Below are positions 1-9,066 of a stretch of DNA of 64,000 nt, piece after piece. The first letter of the stretch is position 1. The number at the start of each line of letters is the position of its first letter. The translations under genes were made by a program, and so were the position numbers. The DNA is from Ctenosaura bakeri (taxonomy: Eukaryota > Chordata > Lepidosauria > Squamata > Iguanidae), in the NCBI GenBank assembly GCA_948474755.1, contig CAOLHI010001148.1, positions 62,001-126,000 of the forward strand, given 5' to 3'. The notes below the pieces were generated by a model. That model worked only from the letters and a program-made list of their open reading frames with translations. It ran no database searches and was not told where the DNA came from.

Positions 1-725
1 TTGCTCCTTGTCCTAGTTTCTGGAGCAGCGGAAAACAAGCCCGATCCCTACTCGACATGACATCCCTTCAAATATTTAAACATGGCTATCATGTCCCCTC
101 TTAACCTTCTCTTCTGCAGACTAAACAGACCTAGCTCCCTAAGCCACTCCTCATACAGCATGGCTTCCAGACTCTTCACCATTTTGGTTGCCCTCCTCTG
201 GACACGCTCCAGCTTGTCAATAGCCTTCTTGAATCGATGTGCCTAAAACTGGACACAGTATTCCAAATGAGGCTTAACCAAAGCAGAATAGAGTGGCACC
301 ATTACTTCCCGTGAGCTAGACACCATACTCCTATTGATGCAACCAAGAATCATGCTGCCTTTCTTGGCTGCCACATCACACTGCTGACTCATGTTCAGCT
401 TGTAATCTACCGAGACTCCTAGATCCTGTTCACACGTACTGCTATCCAGCCACGCGTCCCGCATCCTATATTTGTGCATTCCATTTTTTCTGCCTAAGTG
501 TAGGGCCTTACATTTCTCTCTGTTGAAATTCATTCTGCGAGTTTCCAATCTGTTGAGATCATTTTCAATTTTGATCCTGTCCTCTGACATATTAGCCAAC
601 CCCTCCCAATTTGGTGTCATCTGCAAATTTGATTGGCATGCCCTCTATTCCCTCATCCAAATCACTGATGATGTTGAACAGCAGTGGTCCCAGGACAGAA
701 CCCTGTGGCACCCCACTAGTTTAGA
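1..725 (-). mobile_element. CR1-type LINE fragment (reverse transcriptase end), cut by left window edge
   Basis: Read on the minus strand, this stretch encodes degraded CR1 reverse transcriptase. From about 720 downwards come an [19 protein letters not shown] box and a FADDTK box (the catalytic Y/FADD motif). After a frameshift at about 625 comes an open stretch (626-243) with the family signatures EKCKALHLGRKN, DLGVSVDYKLNMSQQCD, ILGCINR and VPLYSALVKPHLEYCVQF. The final part (240-1) matches the CR1 C-terminal and 3' region, with coding for an EERLREL-like and [20 protein letters not shown] segment, and runs off the window. The frameshift and stops make it an inactive fossil. The motifs are family knowledge, and the orientation and break are seen directly. 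Confidence 0.88.
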
Positions 726-764
726 TGGAATCTCTTTTCGTGACATTTGAAGCCACTGCTCTAT

Positions 765-1026
765 GTCATAGTCTCTGGAGCAGTAGCTGAAAACAGGCGT
801 GCTCCACCCTCCGTATGACATCCTTCAAATATTTAAACATATGTCTCATGTCTTCTCTTCACCTTCTGTTTTTCCACGCTAAACATACCCAGTGTCCTAA
901 GCCTCTCCTTGTAGGGCTTCATGGTTTCTAGGCCTTCTACCATTTTGGTCACCCTCCTCTGGAAGCAGTCCAGCTTGTCAATATCCACAAGATTCCAGGT
1001 GAGGTCTGACCAAAGCAGAATAGAGT
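765..1026 (-). mobile_element. Second CR1-like LINE fragment
   Basis: This is a second, diverged copy of the same CR1 3' coding region found at 1-240. It has the same minus-strand phrases: a CTGGACTGCTTCCAGAGG-like stretch, ACCAAAATGGT, then ATGTTTAAATATTTGAAGG. It sits directly beside the first fragment in the same orientation but repeats the same part of the element, so the two are separate insertions or a duplication. Confidence 0.75.
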
Positions 1027-1370
1027 GGTAAACCAAATAAACAAATAATAAATTAGCAACCCTCAGCTGGATTATGCCTCTCCCCACCCCCACGTTTCTT
1101 CCCATGGTCTTTCTGAGTTGTTTCATCTGCAGCATGCTGTTGACATTTGTCTTAAAAATAATTCTGGAGTTATTTGTTTGACATTTAGTGTGAGCAGCCC
1201 AGATGCTCTGAGGGGGAAAAAAACCCAGGATATTAAAGGATTATATTATTGTGTATGTTTGTTTCTTACATGTGCACCCTGCCTTTCTTCCAATTGGCAG
1301 GACACAAGGCAATTGATTCAAAAGAAAGTAAATATATCATACTTTGCCTATTTTTTTCCCTTTCTGACAG

Positions 1371-1470
1371 CCTTGATTTCAGCTACCAGAAAAAGGCTGA
1401 GACCAGTGGCAGTAGCAGTGAGGAGTTGGAGGAAGTACGAAGTGATAAAAAACCTGCTGCTAAGAAATAG
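1371..1470 (+). CDS. Candidate 3'-terminal coding exon, possibly DCST2
   Basis: A strong acceptor (pyrimidine-rich tract at about 1350-1366 ending in TTTCTGACAG at 1361-1370) is followed by an open frame. It starts in the third codon position at 1371 and reads LDFSYQKKAETSGSSSEELE, then a Glu/Lys-rich end and TAG at 1468-1470. An AATAAA follows at 1574-1579. This is the form of a last exon of a plus-strand gene whose other exons lie left of the window; the immediate left is CR1 DNA. In mammals the gene tail-to-tail with ZBTB7B is DCST2, a DC-STAMP-domain sperm membrane protein, so DCST2 is the positional guess. The 33-codon tail contains no diagnostic domain. It could be another gene or, less likely, a chance open stretch. 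Confidence 0.5.
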
Positions 1471-1573
1471 AAACAGAAAGTGAGAGCATGCAAGAGCCTG
1501 TCCCCTTCCCCTCACCCAGACATAGGGAATGCACATATCACATTATTAAGTTATTATGTTTTAGATCATATTC

Positions 1574-1579
1574 AATAAA
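1574..1579 (+). other. Polyadenylation signal AATAAA of the plus-strand terminal exon
   Basis: A canonical AATAAA lies about 104 bases after the stop codon of the candidate exon at 1371-1470, in the same orientation. The spacing suits a short 3'UTR ending near 1595-1605. Confidence 0.5.
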
Positions 1580-1629
1580 TTGGGAATAGGATATTTCCCT
1601 TCTCCTAACTTATATCCTCAAGCTGGAAG

Positions 1630-1925
1630 GGACAGTCCCAATTAATCCTCTGCTGTCCCACTTTGTCAACTGCTTCTAAAATGTTCCACTTTCCCCCTTT
1701 GTAATCTGCTTACTTTGCTTGCTTTGAACTGAGTTCAAACTGCTGAAATATTTTCAGCAGGGGAAAGAAGAGATGGGAGGGATGGGGTTGTGCCCTTCCC
1801 AGTATGCCGAGGGAATAGCAAACTTCTGCAGCACCCTGCTTTGGCTTGTGTCTTCTTCCTCATTCATAACTTTTGCCATTTGGACCACTCTCTGATATTG
1901 ATTGGCCATATGTACCCTAGAGCCT
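1630..1925 (+). repeat. Unclassified interspersed repeat 'R1', copy 1
   Basis: This is one of six similar blocks. Landmarks in order: AATTAATCCTCTGCTGTCCCA, a C/T-rich section, TGAACTGAGTTCAAA, a purine-rich GGGGAAAGAAGAG section, GCCCTTCCCAGTA, a CAAACTTCTGCAGCACCC-like segment, TTCTTCCTCATTCATAACTTTTGCC and ATTGGCCATATGTACCC. Sister copies lie at 2530, 12425, 14165, 25785 and 30148 (reverse). I do not recognise the family. Confidence 0.7.
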
Positions 1926-1935
1926 GGAGTGCGTG

Positions 1936-2525
1936 GTGATCCGCCCCATGAGAGCCCTATTGAAAGGCAACAGATTTGTCCCCCTTTGAGGAGAAAGAAG
2001 AGAAGAGCATTTCACATGCAAAGATACCTTCCCCACAGGATTCCAGGGGACAAACTCAAGGTCTGTCCTCGCCACAATGAACAGACGAGCACTCCCCAAA
2101 AGCAGCAGTAGGGAGGGGTTACCGCATTGAGAAGTCAGTCACATTTTATTTAAAAGGTGACTAAGAGCGAATTATACCCCTCAGCCTGCTGGGTTGAAAA
2201 AAATCCTAACTGCTCTAGTAGTTTTCACATTCCTTCACTGCTACGCAGGAACTTGTGTGACAAGTCAGAATGTGGCAGACAGAATGGTGGCATCTCTCAA
2301 AGCTGGACCATCCACTTTCAGGCCATACTTGCCCTGCGGGGTTGGCTGGTCCCAGACGTTTTGCTGCCTGAGGCAAAGGACAAGCCTCATACCCTCCTTC
2401 AGCTCCACCCCACCCCAGCCCTTCCATTTAACTTCCAGCAGGAAGTGGGACATACACACGCACACGCACACACAGGCTTCTGACCTCCAAAAGGAGGGAA
2501 CAGTTCAGGAGAAGAGCTGTATATT
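1936..2525. other. Non-coding stretch, no recognised element
   Basis: No gene or repeat family is recognised. A short impure (CA/CG)n run lies at about 2450-2476. Short open frames here on both strands have no family features. Confidence 0.5.
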
Positions 2526-2529
2526 GTCC

Positions 2530-2880
2530 AACTCTCCTGATTTGACAGGGACTGTCCAAATTAATCCTCAGTCATTCTTTTTTCTTTTTCTTTTTGCACC
2601 TGCTTTTAAAATGTTCTCATTTCCTTCTCCTCCTCTCAATTTCCCCTTTATCCTTATCTTTCATCAGTTGCTGCATGCTGAATTCAGAGTGAAAAATTAG
2701 TTTGCATTCAGCAAAAAGAAGAGGCAGCATCTTGCCCATCCCGGTCAGTTCAGGCAAAAGCACACTGCTGCAACACCTCCTGGCTTGTATGTTCTTCTTC
2801 ATCACATGCCCCAGTTTTCACCTCTGAAATATGGGGGGGAGATTGGGGTTGGAGCTGCTAGCTGAGACATGATAGGTCTG
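2530..2880 (+). repeat. R1 repeat, copy 2
   Basis: It shows the same order of landmarks as copy 1: a CCAACTCTCCTGATTTGACA start, AAATTAATCCTCAG, CTGCTTTTAAAATGTTCTC, a TGCTGAATTCAGAGTG region, GCTGCAACACCTCC, TTGTATGTTCTTCTTCATCA and CCCCAGTTTTCACCTCTGAAAT. The start and end phrases extend the family consensus beyond what copy 1 shows. Confidence 0.7.
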
Positions 2881-3002
2881 CAGCCACAAGGTGTATCTGT
2901 GTTAACGATCTGTTAACAACCAGATGGGCTTCTTCCATGGAGGAAATGCATGTGTGTAAATATCCAAGCATCACAGTAGGACAAAGATTCCCCGCTTTCT
3001 CT

Positions 3003-3008
3003 TTTATT
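3003..3008 (-). other. ZBTB7B: Candidate distal polyadenylation signal of ZBTB7B
   Basis: The minus strand reads GACAATAAAAGAG here, followed by a T/GT-rich stretch 15-35 bases downstream. It is the last AATAAA before the R1 repeat at 2880, so it is the best candidate for the main 3' end. Confidence 0.5.
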
Positions 3009-4497
3009 GTCAAACAGCCTCAAAGGACAACAGTCACCAGGAATTACACCACACTAATAATTTTTAAAAAAACAAAAACACAGGGTGAGCCTCTCCCATC
3101 ATCCCACAATCCCAGAAAAGTATGCATGCGCTCCTAATGCCAAAGAGGGCAGGAGGAAAGAGAGCCAGGCATTGTGGTTTCTCTTAAGTTGGTATCATCT
3201 CCCAAATTTTTGTGAGAGTCGCAGAGAAACAGTGACGGCAGGGAGAGGACAGACACCGAAACAGGGCAGATTGGGGTGAGTTGTCACTAAGGCTGGGGCC
3301 TAAACCTACACAGGTGAAAGGAAAGGAGAAGGGAAGAAGCTGTTACGCATTTCAAGTAGCTAAAGATTCAAGTTTAAACATACAGGCACTTTTTAAAGCA
3401 AGGGAAGACCAGTGTGGCTCACCCAAAACCTTCCCACCCCGCTGTGCACAGTCTTCACCTGATGAGAGACCCCGCGCCACAGATCCTGCTGGGGGGGACT
3501 TGGGAACAGATGGACGGAAGGGAAAACAAGGGAGGGAGTAATATATTACATCATCTCTTAAATACAGATAAACTCTTGAGCTAATACTCCAGGGGGATGT
3601 CTCTCTACCCCACTGGCCACCTTCCCCCACTTAAAAAAAAATAGCTATTTTGCCCCTCCAGAGGGGCATGGGGGGAACCCAAGGAATGTGCAAACAAGAG
3701 GGGGACACACAAATCAACGTGCCATCACCGAGCAGTGTGCCAGTCCACCCCCCAGATTGCTGGCAAACCCTAGTGCAATAAAGTGGTATGGGATTAACAG
3801 GGGTTGGGGAGAAAGAAATTGAAGTTAAGGAGAAGAGGGCAAAGGAAGGGGTGCCTCCACTCCCATACACACCCAATACCTGGGAACCTTTCATTGTGGA
3901 ATAAAAATTCTGAGGTGGCATCAGATTGATAGATCTGTGTGAAGGGAGATATCTCCCTCCCCACTCTCAAGTGCTAAATATACCCTTCCTATTTCTCATG
4001 TGTGTATGTGTACGAGGGAATGGAGTGAGTCACGGGTGCTGGGACCAGCCCATTGCACTCTGCCATGGCATCACTAGGGGGCAGCAAGGGCTCAGCATGG
4101 CTTGCTGGTGCAAAAACATGTTCTGCAGGCTGGTCTTTCCACCCCAGGTGAGAAAAAGACCATCCCTCTTTCCCAAACTTGAAGGAAAGGCTCACGCCAG
4201 CCTAAGATGCAGGATGAGGACAACTTTTTTGTCTTGTTTTTCTTTTTGCTTCAGAGATCAAACATTCTGTAGTCATGTCCTGTGGGATCTGAAAGTAAGA
4301 GTAGAACCCAGGAGTTCTGACAATCTTGGGAACTTCTTTTAAAGCTTGTCAAACCCCACTTTATATATTTTTTTAAATGGTGGCCCCAACACCCCTCCTC
4401 ACTGTCTTCTTTCTTAACATGGGGGACAGTAGCCCAAAGTGCAAGATCTAAGGGGCTTGCCAACCATTCCTCCCTCTCCCAATTAAAGTCCTTGTAT

Positions 4498-4619
4498 TTT
4501 ATTATTTTTGGGGGGGAGATGAATAATCTGGGGGCCCCTTCCCCACAAAACAGTACAACCTCAGTTTTATTGCTTATCTTGCAATCCTGAGCAAAAAAAA
4601 AATCTCCCCCTATTTTATT
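4498..4619 (-). other. ZBTB7B: Cluster of three proximal AATAAA signals
   Basis: Minus-strand AATAAA occurs at 4619-4614, 4571-4566 and 4503-4498, roughly 275-395 bases after the stop codon. These could give a short 3'UTR isoform. They lie in A/T-rich local sequence, so some may be chance. Confidence 0.35.
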
Positions 4620-4891
4620 AGCCCCCTACCCCATCTGCTTTGGTTCATAACCAGAAGCCCACCCACTGCCAAACTGAGAGGCCGCTAAAGGCACAGAGCC
4701 AGCACACTCAGGAGGGGAAGGGCCCTGCGCCTCTGTGCCAGTAACCTGCCTCCTCTGCATGGTCTCTGTGGCAAAAGCACATTGGAGGGGGGAGGATAGT
4801 GCATCTGGGCCTATGCCATAGCATAGTCCTCAGAGAGTGTCGCCACGGCAACAGTCCAAGCAAGGTAGGGCCCAGGGCCTAGACTTGGGCC

Positions 4892-5366
4892 CTAAACCAT
4901 TTCTGTGGCTGGCAGCCCATCCCCTGGCACCCCTTCGTCTCCCTGTTCCTCCTCCTCCTCCTCTTCTTTAGCGGCAGGTGAGAGGGCATGTACGGCACGA
5001 CTCTGATCCCAGTAGCCGCGGGGGAGTGAGAGGTGCAGCCCCTCCATTTGCCCATTGGTCAAGTCGAAGTTAGCGGAAGACGGAGGGATCCCTGCAGGAG
5101 GAAGAGCATCCAAATTGTGCTCAGGGCCCCGGCGCCGCCTCCTCGTCCGCACCTCCAGGCAGTTCTGGCCCTTGAGGTGGCGCTGGAGGTGGTCATCCTT
5201 GGCAAAGGCCTTGTGGCAAAGACAGCACTCGTAGGGACGGGCACCTGTATGCAGGTGGAGGTGGTTCTTCAGGTCGTAGCTGTGCAGGAAGCGAGCTGTG
5301 CAGTGTGGGCAGGAATACGGACGCTCTCCCGTATGCTTCCGCATGTGGATCTTGAGCTTATCATTC
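4892..5366 (-). CDS. ZBTB7B: ZBTB7B last coding exon: zinc fingers 2 (end), 3 and 4, acidic tail
   Basis: The acceptor TCTGCAG ends at 5367. The first exon base G completes the Arg330 codon (CG|G) begun in the upstream exon, and NDKLKIHMRKH then finishes zinc finger 2 (His337, His341). Finger 3 uses Cys349/Cys352/His365/His369. Finger 4 is C2HC, with Cys377/Cys380/His393/Cys399. The linkers TGERPYSC and TGARPYEC are canonical. A basic TRRRRRG run (about 404-410) follows and may add to DNA binding or nuclear import. The tail holds DLTNGQMEGLHLSLPRGYW, similar to the mammalian SNG/LSL/FWEQS region, and seven glutamates (464-470), ending at Val487 with TAG at 4894-4892. The fingers bind GC-rich sites and make ZBTB7B a repressor and lineage regulator, best known for CD4 T-cell commitment and collagen gene control. 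Identification rests on near-identity of the fingers to mammalian ZBTB7B. The tail is diverged, as expected. Confidence 0.97.
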
Positions 5367-5549
5367 CTGCAGAAGAGGTGGGAAAGCAGAGGAGCCAAAT
5401 AAGCTGAGGCAGGGATACCCAAGAGCTTTCCCAAGCAACACCCTCCTTGTTCATCACAGCTTCATTTGCTAACAAGTTAGTCCTTATGGTGTTAGGGCGA
5501 AGCCTCAGAAGATGGGGAGAAATAACACTTCAGAGCCCCAAATGTTACT

Positions 5550-5591
5550 GGGTGCCTTTGGGTCAATTCCAAACTTATGATGACCGAACCT
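5550..5591 (-). mobile_element. tRNA-related SINE, tail part, split by a later SINE
   Basis: The reverse-oriented 3' end of the common SINE (GTGCC..., then GTCAATTCC..ACTTATGATGACC) stops at 5591. The same element resumes at 5786 after a plus-strand SINE. Confidence 0.6.
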
Positions 5592-5785
5592 GAGCCAGCA
5601 TGGTGTAGTAGTTTGAGCAGTGGACTATGCCCCTGGAGACCAGGGTTTGATTCCCTGTTCAGCCGTGGAAACCCACTGGGTGACCTTGGGGCATCACACA
5701 TTCTCAGCCCTAGAAAACCCTGTGATAGGTTCACATTAGTGTCACCATAGGTCAGAAACAACTTGAAGGCCCACAACAGCAACAC
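5592..5785 (+). mobile_element. tRNA-related SINE, full-length-like
   Basis: This copy shows the full layout of the commonest repeat here: the head GAGCCAGCATGGTGTAGTA, the B-box-like GGTTTGATTCCCTG, TGGAAACCCACTGGGTGACC, and a tail ending ACAACTTGAAGGCCCACAACA. It lies inside a reverse copy of the same family (5550-5591 and 5786-5945). Confidence 0.85.
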
Positions 5786-5945
5786 AAGGCAAACCTATCA
5801 CAGGATTTTCTCAGCAAGGTTTGTTCAGAGGGGCTGAGAAAGTGTGACTTGCCCAAAGTTACCCAGTGGGTTTCCATGGCCGAGCAGGGACTCAACCCCT
5901 GATCTCCAGAGTCACAGTCCAACACGTAAACCACGCTGGCTCCCA
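5786..5945 (-). mobile_element. tRNA-related SINE, head part of the split copy
   Basis: It resumes with AAGGCAAACCTATCACAGG and runs to the reverse-complement head ACCACGCTGGCTC at 5945. Together with 5550-5591 it is one older SINE interrupted by the 5592-5785 copy. Confidence 0.8.
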
Positions 5946-6075
5946 TAGTATCAATAAAACAGTTACTGGTTGCTTGTATCAGTTACATAAAACACCTATT
6001 AGAGAACATAAGCTCTCTTCTTTTTTAAAAAAAGAAATCAGTTTGCTAGGCCTTATGATGGTGGAGATACTATAC

Positions 6076-6412
6076 CGTTGTCATTATATTTATTTGTATC
6101 TTGCCTTTTTTCCCCTGTATGAGTCTCAAGGCAGCTTAGAGCAGTTAAAACATAGTTAAAAAGTCACACCAAACAAAAGTTAAAAAGAAAGTAAACTATA
6201 AAAAACCCTAAAACCAATTAAAAATATAGACTGTTAAAAATAATTCTCAAAAGCCTGCCAGAACAATAAGATCTTCACCGTCTGTGGAAATACAGTAAAG
6301 GGGGTGCCAACCTGGGAGCAGCCACAAAGAATGCCCCCTCTCTTGTGTTTCCACCAGGTGTACTTTTGAGGGTGGCAGGACAGAGAGAACGACATCCCCA
6401 GAAGATGTAAAA
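6076..6412 (-). mobile_element. L2-like LINE 3' remnant
   Basis: It opens with the reverse of the usual L2-type 3' end (TTTATTTGTATCTTGCC, then GTCTCAAGGCAGCTTA), followed by an A-rich interior and a GGGAGCAGCCACA-like segment. That segment resembles the better preserved L2 copies at 59.9 and 60.6-61.4 kb. No coding frame survives. Confidence 0.6.
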
Positions 6413-6487
6413 AATGGGCTTGTTCACAGGGGAGAACCCTTCAAATAACCTGGAGGTGAGCTGTATATATCATGGAGATAGTTCTTG

Positions 6488-6703
6488 TTCTGTGCCTTCA
6501 AGTTGACTCTTACAGTGATCTTATATGAGGGTTTTCTTGGCATGATTGATTCAGAGGAAGTTTTTGCCATGGCCTTCCTCTCTAAGCTGAGAGAGAGTGA
6601 CATGCCCAAGATCCCCCAGTGACTTTCCATGGTTGAATGGGGATTTGAACCCTGGTGTCCCAGAATCATATTCTAACGTTCAAATCACTACACTGTTCTG
6701 GTT
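6488..6703 (-). mobile_element. tRNA-related SINE, long form
   Basis: This reverse copy includes the middle section missing from the short form (TTGATTCAGAGGAAG...GCCTTCCTCTCTAAGCTGAGAGAG). It ends in the head complement CACTACACTGTTCTGG. Confidence 0.8.
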
Positions 6704-7154
6704 CAGCAAACTGAAGATACAAACTTGATACAGAAGATACACAGTACAGGTTTGATGCTGTAGGACACCTAATGTCCATCGAAGGACAGAGTTGGTAAAC
6801 AAACTCTTACTGTTTGCTATGACTTACACAATGTTTTCTAAGCATGGTGCAAAAATAACAAAGCAAAAAACAGTCCCATTCTACAGACTTATGATCTAGC
6901 AGAGACAAAAAAGGGAACAAAAGAATGAGGTAATTTAGGCATTAATTGTTCATAGTCAGAAATATGTTTAACAACCTGGACACAGGGTGGGATATCAGCA
7001 GTCTATCTTAAACAGAATTGGGAAAGTAACTTTTAAAAAACACTTAATTTCCATTATCATTCCACCATTCCCGCAATTGTTTTCATTACAGTTACAATTT
7101 TTGAAAAATAACTGTCTCCCGTTTCACAAAAGTTTATTAGTATGTTATACTTTA

Positions 7155-7607
7155 CAGTTGGCCCTCCATATTCACTAGGGTTAGGGCTGCAGGACCCCTG
7201 CAAATGTGGAAAAATCACAAATATCAAAATGTGTGTGTGTGTGTGTCTGTGGAAAAGGGCCAAGGCACAGTGGGGAGAATGGGCACCCAGGGTCCCACCT
7301 AGGTCAGGGAAAGGAGAAGGAAAGGGGGTGGGTCTGCATGGTGGCCCCACACTTCCTCTCTCTTGCCCATCTCCTTCCTTGGGTGTTTGGGTGGCAACAG
7401 CAGAGGGTTTGTGGTGCTGAGAAATCAGGGTGTGGCTGGCGTGGAGGAGAAGGAGGACGTTTTACTAAAGGGCTGAGCATCCTGACTGGAGCCACTGAGA
7501 GGGAAAATTATCCCAGAAAAGAAGTGCTCGGGGGGAGGCACAACTTGGAAAAACTGTAAATAGTCGAATCTGTGAAAGTTAAATCTGGAAATGTAGAGGG
7601 CCAATTG
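7155..7607 (+). mobile_element. Tigger/pogo-like MITE, long subfamily, copy 1
   Basis: The terminal inverted repeats CAGTTGGCCCTCC (left) and GAGGGCCAATTG (right) are flanked by TA at 7153-7154 and 7608-7609, the Tc1/mariner target duplication. The ends resemble mammalian Tigger1/MER2 ends. The 453-bp interior has a GT-rich run, GGTGGGTCTGCATGGTGG and CTTCCTCTCTCTTGCCCATC, and no transposase. Relatives lie at 15263, 18914, 24173, 26370 and 36111. Confidence 0.8.
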
Positions 7608-7779
7608 TAGTTACTTAAAAATAAATTTCTGGATCCTGCAAGCTACTGGCCTTCTTCTCCCAGCCACATCCTGTCGCCTCAGTTGTGTACACAAGACAGC
7701 ACAAGATACAGCATGAACCAGTGCTTGGATCACGCTGATATTCCACCCTCCCAGAGCTATCAGAGTACCTTTTACAGTT

Positions 7780-7840
7780 TTACAGGGTTTTTTTTTTACA
7801 GTTTTTTACATTTTTTTTACAGTAACAGGTTACAGTTACA
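7780..7840 (+). repeat. T-rich / TTTTTACAG imperfect repeat
   Basis: Short units of the form TTTTACAG(T) are repeated here with T-runs of varying length, a typical replication-slippage tract. Confidence 0.6.
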
Positions 7841-7906
7841 GTAATATAGTTTTAAAAAGGAGTACAGTAATTTCATCCCTTCTTAAGATAACAACCACAG
7901 TGTGAC

Positions 7907-7946
7907 TGAGCTATACTTTGGTTACTTGAGCTATACTTTGGTTACT
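7907..7946 (+). repeat. Perfect 20-bp tandem duplication
   Basis: TGAGCTATACTTTGGTTACT occurs twice without a mismatch (7907-7926 and 7927-7946). The perfect identity suggests a recent duplication in otherwise old intron sequence. Confidence 0.9.
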
Positions 7947-8084
7947 TAATTACACATTGCAAGTTATTTGTAACAAGTTATTTCCATGCTCAGGCCCCAG
8001 GCAACAATGGCTTTGGGACAGAAAAGAGGATGTCCTATAACTATTTTATTCGTTGCTGTTTTTGCATTCTTCAAGTTTCTGATA

Positions 8085-8283
8085 CATGATGGCCCTAAAG
8101 TGACCCTATTGTGGGCTTTTCTTGGCAAGATTTATTCCAAGGGAGTTTGACACTGCCTTTATCTAAAGCTGGAAGAGTGTGAGTTGGCTAAGGTTATCCA
8201 GTGGGTTTCCATGGCTTAGTGAGGATTCAAACTCTAGTCTCCCAGGTTCCTAATTCAACATTTGAACCATGAGACCACACGGG

Positions 8284-8286
<3 letters not shown>
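8085..8286 (-). mobile_element. tRNA-related SINE
   Basis: A reverse copy: GTGACCCTATTGTGGG at the tail side, CCAGTGGGTTTCCATGG in the middle, and the head complement near 8260-8286. It ends just before the (GT)n at 8292. Confidence 0.7.
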
Positions 8287-8291
<5 letters not shown>

Positions 8292-8314
<23 letters not shown>

Positions 8315-8315
8315 A
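8292..8315 (+). repeat. (GT)n microsatellite
   Basis: About 11 GT units lie between a SINE and a 5S-derived SINE. Confidence 0.9.
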
Positions 8316-8316
8316 A

Positions 8317-8745
8317 TGTACCTTCAAGTTGCCTGCAGACTTATGGGGACCTCATGAATTTCAAAGAGTTTTCTTTGACAAGGAATACAGTTGGCCCTCC
8401 ATATCCGCAAATTCTGTATCCATGAACTCAATGAACAACAACTTGAAAATATTAAAAAAAAATCCAAAAAGTAATCTTTGATTTCGCCATTTGATATAAG
8501 GGACACCATTGTACAAAATGGGACTTGAGCATCCCCAATTTTTTGTATCCACAGGGGATGTGTGTGTCCTGAAACCAAACACTAGTGGATACTGAGGGCC
8601 CATGGTACTCGACAGTTCCTTCCTCTGAAACACAGCTCACTGCACTGATATTTGCTGGCAGTCTCCCATCCAAGTACTAACCAGGGCTGACCCTCCTTAG
8701 CTTCTAAGATCAGATGGGATTTGGGGCCTTCAGGGTATTTAGAAA
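8317..8745 (-). mobile_element. 5S rRNA-derived SINE, interrupted by a Tigger-like MITE
   Basis: The minus strand at about 8745-8660 reads like the 5S rRNA internal promoter (ATCAGATGGG near 8716, then GCTAAGGAGGGTCAGCCCTG, GTTAGTACTTGGATGGGAGA). A SINE body follows (8640-8606 and 8387-8317) with the TTTCAGAGGAAGGAA box. The MITE at 8388-8605 splits the body at a TA site. This is a SINE3-type element, not a 5S gene: it is diverged and carries a non-5S 3' body. Confidence 0.8.
8388..8605 (-). mobile_element. Tigger-like MITE, short subfamily, inside the 5S-derived SINE
   Basis: It starts CAGTTGGCCCTCCATATCC, ends GATACTGAGGGCCCATGG and is flanked by TA at 8386-8387 and 8606-8607. The 218-bp interior (CCATTGTACAAAATGGGACTT and the downstream part) is the reverse of the copies at 20588 and 29918. 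Confidence 0.85.
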
Positions 8746-8749
8746 GCCT

Positions 8750-8822
8750 TGTTTTAAAATCCTGGACATGTCAGAATTGAACCCAGTACCTTCTGTACAG
8801 AAAGCATTTGCACCACCTTCCT
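8750..8822 (-). mobile_element. Fragment of a tRNA(Ala)-like SINE
   Basis: The phrase GAATTGAACCCAGTACCTTCTG...GCATTTGCACCACC resembles the reverse of a tRNA(Ala)-like B-box to A-box region. The same SINE is seen more fully at 33275-33475. Confidence 0.45.
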
Positions 8823-9066
8823 CATCTAGAATCTTTCTTCCTTGTACAAAGTTGTAATTTTCAAGAATTTTGCTTTTTTTTTAAAAAAAAAAGAGGAAAT
8901 TGTGGTACCTCCCACATACAGCCCACACTGGTTCAAATGTGTTCTGTGATTTCACATTTCCAGGACTTCCCACTTGTCTCATCCTGCCAACATGTGGTGC
9001 TCCTGCTTCTGCAACATACACATACACGGGGGAGGGGGACTTGCTTTGTGATTAAGAAACACTCAC

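Larger units (their letters stand above)
2985..4891 (-). other. ZBTB7B: Probable ZBTB7B 3'UTR
   Basis: This is the region after the TAG stop (4894-4892). It contains no recognised LINE, SINE or MITE, which is striking because almost every other kilobase does. That favours exonic, constrained sequence. Several minus-strand AATAAA signals are present, at 4619-4614, 4571-4566, 4503-4498 and 3008-3003. The last is followed by a U/GU-rich stretch, as expected of a cleavage site, and would give a UTR of about 1.9 kb. Which signal is used cannot be decided from sequence. Confidence 0.6.
5367..9066 (-). other. ZBTB7B: ZBTB7B intron between the two coding exons
   Basis: This is a 3.7 kb U2-type intron with donor GTGAGT (9066-9061) and acceptor TCTGCAG (5373-5367). 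It interrupts the codon for Arg330 after two bases, inside zinc finger 2. It is filled with SINEs, an L2-like remnant, two Tigger-like MITEs and a 5S-derived SINE, listed separately. Confidence 0.93.

Noticed and set aside
8660..8745. 5S rRNA gene
   Set aside because: The 5S-like part is diverged and continues into a SINE body; likewise at 15178, 30640 and 45990.
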